Assembly: GCA_030645955.1 (NCBI GenBank)
Contig: JAUSMR010000138.1
Coordinates: 1-32,951, forward strand
Reading direction: 5' to 3'
DNA length: 32,951 nt
Source: Gallionella sp.
GTDB lineage: Bacteria > Pseudomonadota > Gammaproteobacteria > Burkholderiales > Gallionellaceae
This document shows positions 30,011-32,951 of the stretch, in pieces (the stretch's first letter is position 1; each line of letters begins with the position of its first letter). The position numbers and the translations under genes are program-made. The notes beneath the pieces are model-generated. The model was given only the letters and a program-made list of their open reading frames with translations, ran no database searches and had not been told where the DNA came from.

Positions 30011-30808
30011 TTATGCGTGCGCCGCTGCGTCCAGTTCCAGCAGCGCGCCAATTTCTTCCAGCGGCGGAAGTTCCTGCAAGGCACGCAGATTGAGGTCGTC
30101 GAGCAGTTGCCTGGTGGTGGCGAACAATTCCGGTTTGCCCGGCGCATCGCGTGTGCCGACCACTTCTACCCAGCCGCGCGTTTCGAGTGTTTTGAGGATT
30201 TGCGAGGAAACCGCGACGCCGCGTATTTCCTCGATGTCGCCGCGTGTGACGGGCTGGTGGTAGGCGATGATGGCGAGCGTTTCCAGCACTGCACGCGAGT
30301 AGCGCGGCTGTTTTTGCGGGTTGAGCCGGTCCAGGTATTGCTGCATTTCCGGTTTGGCGCGGAACCGCCAGCCGCTGGCCACTCGGGTCAATTCCACGCC
30401 GCACCCTTGCCAGTCCTGCGTGAGTTCTTCGAGCAGCGTTTCGAGCTGGCGATTGTCCAATGGCGCATCGCTGAGCTTTTTCAACTCCGCTAACGAAAGG
30501 GGTTCGGCGCTGGTCAGCAGCGCGGTTTCCAGCACGCGCTTGAACTGCGCTGTGTCGATGGGTTCACCATCTGATTCCGTTCGCCCTGAGCCTGTCGAAG
30601 GGTCGCTGCCAAGCAGCGGCGAATCTAAGGACGTACCACCTGCTTCGACATAACCACCGACTTGGCTGTCGTCTTTTGACAGCCTAGTCGAATGGCTAGT
30701 AGTTTCATCAAGCTCAGCACGAACGGACAGTAGTGCATCACCGTGCAATGTTGCTTCACTCGGCAATGGCACTTCACTCTGCGGTAATGGCTCGGCTTGT
30801 TCGGACAT
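30011..30808 (-). CDS. scpB: SMC-Scp complex subunit ScpB
   Basis: This 265-residue winged-helix protein binds ScpA and SMC in chromosome condensation and segregation. The conserved part starts only near residue 87 ([20 protein letters not shown]) and includes [57 protein letters not shown] and [16 protein letters not shown]. The first 80 or so residues are poorly conserved and low in complexity. They include the repeat-derived stretch [19 protein letters not shown] 30808 is chosen because GGGAG lies five bases before it. A GTG at 30829 is less likely. The gene overlaps scpA by 35 bases, so the two are coupled. Confidence 0.9.
   Translation of the reverse strand: MSEQAEPLPQSEVPLPSEATLHGDALLSVRAELDETTSHSTRLSKDDSQVGGYVEAGGTSLDSPLLGSDPSTGSGRTESDGEPIDTAQFKRVLETALLTSAEPLSLAELKKLSDAPLDNRQLETLLEELTQDWQGCGVELTRVASGWRFRAKPEMQQYLDRLNPQKQPRYSRAVLETLAIIAYHQPVTRGDIEEIRGVAVSSQILKTLETRGWVEVVGTRDAPGKPELFATTRQLLDDLNLRALQELPPLEEIGALLELDAAAHA
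30577..30726. repeat. Dispersed repeat pair inside scpB
   Basis: CCGTTCGCCCTGAGCCTGTC (30577-30602 as a whole unit) and the oppositely oriented CATCAAGCTCAGCACGAACGG unit (30706-30726) are the two ends of the same dispersed family seen at 9421-9470 and 15641-15670. The interval between them keeps the scpB frame open and encodes a non-conserved Ser/Gly-rich segment. Confidence 0.65.
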
Positions 30809-31580
30809 ATATACTCCCCAATGTTTCACTTTGCTGGATTTCCACCAGATATTCTTTGGCTAATTCAAGAATGGCGATAAAGGTGACCACCAGTTTCGCC
30901 ACGCCGCTTTCCACATCAAACAGTTTGTCGAACTCGACAAACTCGCCTCCTTGCAAACAACGCAGCACATGTGTCATCTGCTCGCGCACCGACAATTGTT
31001 CGCGGCGCACCTTGTGATGCGTGTTGAGCTTGGCGCGTGCCAGCAGCCCCAGCCAAGCCTGGCGCAAGTCTTCAACGCTGACCTCCGGCAGACGTTCCTG
31101 CATGGTGCGCTCGATCAGCACTTGCACGATCTCGAAATCTCGACCGGCTTGCGGCAACTCGTTGAGCCGGTGCGCGGCAAGTTTCATCTGCTCGTATTCC
31201 AGCAAGCGGCGCATCAGTTCGGCGCGCGGGTCTTCGCCCTCTTCTTCGCTGACCTTGGGCGGGCGCGGCAACAACATGCGCGATTTGATTTCAATCAGCA
31301 CTGCCGCCATCAACAGATACTCGGCAGCCAGTTCCAGGCGATGCTGCATCATTTCGATGTAGGCCATGTATTGCCGGGTCAATTCCGCCATCGGAATATC
31401 CAGCACATCGAGATTGTGCTTGCGAATCAGGTACAGCAATAAGTCCAGCGGCCCCTGAAAGTTTTCCAGTACCAGTTCCAGCGCATCCGGCGGAATGTAC
31501 AGATCATGCGGCAACTCCAGCAGCGGTTCGCCGTGGATGCGCGCTAGTGGTGCGGGGGGTTGAATATCGGCTTGGGTCAT
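30774..31580 (-). CDS. scpA: Segregation and condensation protein ScpA
   Basis: This 268-residue kleisin bridges the SMC heads together with ScpB. The N-terminal SMC-binding region has [20 protein letters not shown] and [20 protein letters not shown], followed by [20 protein letters not shown]. An acidic linker and the C-terminal winged helix ([37 protein letters not shown]) complete it. It starts six bases behind the GDCCVxC gene and overlaps scpB by 35 bases, so it belongs to a trpS-GDCCVxC-scpA-scpB transcription unit. Confidence 0.95.
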   Translation of the reverse strand: MTQADIQPPAPLARIHGEPLLELPHDLYIPPDALELVLENFQGPLDLLLYLIRKHNLDVLDIPMAELTRQYMAYIEMMQHRLELAAEYLLMAAVLIEIKSRMLLPRPPKVSEEEGEDPRAELMRRLLEYEQMKLAAHRLNELPQAGRDFEIVQVLIERTMQERLPEVSVEDLRQAWLGLLARAKLNTHHKVRREQLSVREQMTHVLRCLQGGEFVEFDKLFDVESGVAKLVVTFIAILELAKEYLVEIQQSETLGSIYVRTSRAITAE

Positions 31581-31586
31581 ATTGAG

Positions 31587-31799
31587 TTAATGCGCACAGC
31601 AATCCCGTTGCAACTGAACCGGCGGGCACGGCATGGTACCAAACGAACAGAACACACAGCAATCGCCGGGTTTTGGGCGCAGCACGGTATGGCACGCAGT
31701 GCATTCGTAAAAAAACTGGCAGGCATCGGTCGGCATCGTTTCTTCTTTGATCGCGCCACAGTGCGGACAGGTAATAGTTGATTGCAGGATAGCTTTCAT
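31587..31799 (-). CDS. GDCCVxC-motif small protein
   Basis: This 70-residue cysteine-rich protein contains GDCCVFCS, with CPHCG near the N-terminus, CTACH in the middle, and MPCPPVQ after the motif. It fits the small family named for the GDCCVxC motif, some of whose members have selenocysteine in place of a motif cysteine. Here all positions are plain Cys codons. The CxxC pairs could bind zinc or work as redox thiols; the function is unknown. It sits 16 bases behind trpS and 6 before scpA, and is translated from the same transcript. Confidence 0.85.
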   Translation of the reverse strand: MKAILQSTITCPHCGAIKEETMPTDACQFFYECTACHTVLRPKPGDCCVFCSFGTMPCPPVQLQRDCCAH

Positions 31800-31815
31800 A
31801 GGGAACCCATGGTAT

Positions 31816-32951
31816 CTAGCTGTAGCTCAGCCCCATCGCTTCGCGCACCTCGCGCATGGTCTCTGAAGCCAGTTTGCGCGCTTTTTCGCAGCCGTCGGCG
31901 ATGATGTTGCGCACCAGCGCCGGATCGTCCAGATACAGTTGCGCGCGTTCGCGCATCGGGCGCTGCTCTTCGAGCACCGCGTCGATCACCGGCTGTTTGC
32001 ATTCGATGCAGCCGATGCCAGCGCTCTTGCAGCCCTGTATGACCCATTGTTTGGTCTGCTCGTTGGAATACACCAGATGCAGCGGCCATACCGGGCATTT
32101 GTCCGGGTCGCCCGCGTCGGTACGGCGGATGCGCGCCGGGTCGGTCGGCATCGTGCGGATTTTCCTGCTGACGCTGGACTCGTCCTCGCGCAGCGTGATG
32201 GTGTTGTCGTAAGACTTGGACATTTTCTGCCCGTCCAGCCCGGGCATTTTCGAGGCGGCGGTAAGCATCGCGCGCGGCTCGGACAGGATCATCTTGCCGC
32301 CGCCTTCCAGGTAGCCGAACAGGCGTTCTCGGTCGCCATGGCTCAGGCTCTGCTGCTCGTCCAGCAAGGATTTGGCGGATTCCAATGCTTCGTCATCACC
32401 CTGCTCCTGATAGCGGGTGCGCAGTTCGGCAAACAGCTTGGCCTTTTTCCCGCCGAGCTTTTTGACCGCCGCTTCAGCCTTTTCCTCAAAGCCAAGTTCG
32501 CGTCCGTAGATGTGGTTGAAGCGGCGCGCGATCTCGCGGGTGAATTCGATATGCGGAACCTGGTCCTCGCCCACCGGCACCTGGGTGGCACGGTAAATCA
32601 GGATGTCCGCGCTTTGCAGCAGCGGGTAGCCGAGGAAACCATAAGTGCTCAAATCTTTCTCGGAGAGTTTTTCCTGTTGATCCTTGTAGGTCGGCACGCG
32701 TTCCAGCCAGCCCAGCGGGGTAATCATCGACAACAGCAAGTGCAGTTCGGCATGTTCCGGCACGCGCGACTGGATGAACAGCGTGGCGTGGGCGGGATCG
32801 ACCCCCGCCGCCAGCCAGTCCACCACCATGTCCCACACGCTTTGTTCGATGATTTGCGGCGTGTCGTAATGCGTGGTCAGCGCGTGCCAGTCGGCCACGA
32901 AGAACAGGCATTCGTATTCGTGCTGCATCTGCACCCAATTTTTCAACACCC
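31816..32951 (-). CDS. trpS: Tryptophanyl-tRNA synthetase (5' end outside window)
   Basis: This class I synthetase charges tRNA-Trp. The visible part begins LKNWVQMQHEYECLFFVADW and includes PVGEDQVPHIEFTREIARRF, the KMSKS loop in GQKMSKSYDNT, and the C-terminal anticodon-recognition helices. The N-terminal HIGH-like motif lies beyond the window edge, so the gene is partial here. An insertion of about 70 residues (KAEAAVKKLGGKKAKLFAEL and following) before ILSEPRAML makes it longer than the E. coli enzyme (334 residues), as in related betaproteobacteria. It is the first visible gene of the trpS-scpAB unit. Confidence 0.96.
   Translation of the reverse strand, partial: VLKNWVQMQHEYECLFFVADWHALTTHYDTPQIIEQSVWDMVVDWLAAGVDPAHATLFIQSRVPEHAELHLLLSMITPLGWLERVPTYKDQQEKLSEKDLSTYGFLGYPLLQSADILIYRATQVPVGEDQVPHIEFTREIARRFNHIYGRELGFEEKAEAAVKKLGGKKAKLFAELRTRYQEQGDDEALESAKSLLDEQQSLSHGDRERLFGYLEGGGKMILSEPRAMLTAASKMPGLDGQKMSKSYDNTITLREDESSVSRKIRTMPTDPARIRRTDAGDPDKCPVWPLHLVYSNEQTKQWVIQGCKSAGIGCIECKQPVIDAVLEEQRPMRERAQLYLDDPALVRNIIADGCEKARKLASETMREVREAMGLSYS

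Overview
The window reads as a chromosomal segment of a chemolithotrophic betaproteobacterium, probably of the Nitrosomonadales/Gallionellaceae type (iron or sulfur oxidisers). This placement is an inference. It rests on the rpsF-priB-rpsR-rplI-dnaB gene order, betaproteobacterial-looking SucCD, RhlE, ScpAB and TrpS, and a QmoA-QmoB-HdrC-HdrB electron-transfer cluster of the kind linked to dissimilatory sulfur metabolism. No rRNA or marker comparison was possible.

Layout. 1-1450: an inverted-repeat element, a short CDF-type cation transporter and a PPOX-class flavoprotein, both on the minus strand. 1625-5397: sucCD and a RhlE-type DEAD-box helicase on the plus strand. 5655-7193: a secreted HExxH protein and, on the opposite strand, an Hsp15-like S4 protein. 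7284-8505: an AT-richer two-gene cassette, a tiny membrane protein followed by an LPO_1073/Vpar_1526-like protein. Both carry the same NSTNIQ tag, at the C-terminal end of one and the N-terminal end of the other. 8852-10852: an orphan DUF934 protein, a hypothetical protein and a rhodanese, separated by repeat-rich spacers. 11198-17517: a minus-strand cluster of metallophosphoesterase, qmoA, qmoB, a Gly/Met-rich exported protein, hdrC and hdrB. 17836-19732: a soluble NarX-like kinase and NarL-like regulator pair with a terminator. 19973-21409: a six-bladed NHL beta-propeller protein. 21540-25285: a decayed tRNA-associated island, flanked by a 55-bp duplication of the tRNA 3' half. It contains a GAF-PAS-PAS hybrid histidine kinase, two unrelated broken tyrosine-recombinase tails and an IS630 scrap. 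25336-32951: housekeeping genes on the minus strand: a GIY-YIG protein, dnaB, rplI, rpsR, priB and rpsF (with a clear promoter and a probable S6:S18 leader), a SpoU methyltransferase, scpB, scpA, a GDCCVxC protein and partial trpS.

How genes work together. QmoAB with HdrCB should form a flavin/iron-sulfur complex that passes electrons between APS reductase chemistry and a carrier or quinone pool; here HdrB and HdrC stand in for the usual QmoC. The adjacent rhodanese and DUF934 protein are consistent with sulfur handling, but no aprAB, sat or dsr genes lie in the window.

The spacers are unusually rich in dispersed palindromic repeats from about ten sequence families. Two of these have entered coding sequence: the C-terminus of QmoA and the N-terminal region of ScpB. 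The best candidate for something under-described is the NSTNIQ-tagged gene pair at 7284-8505.
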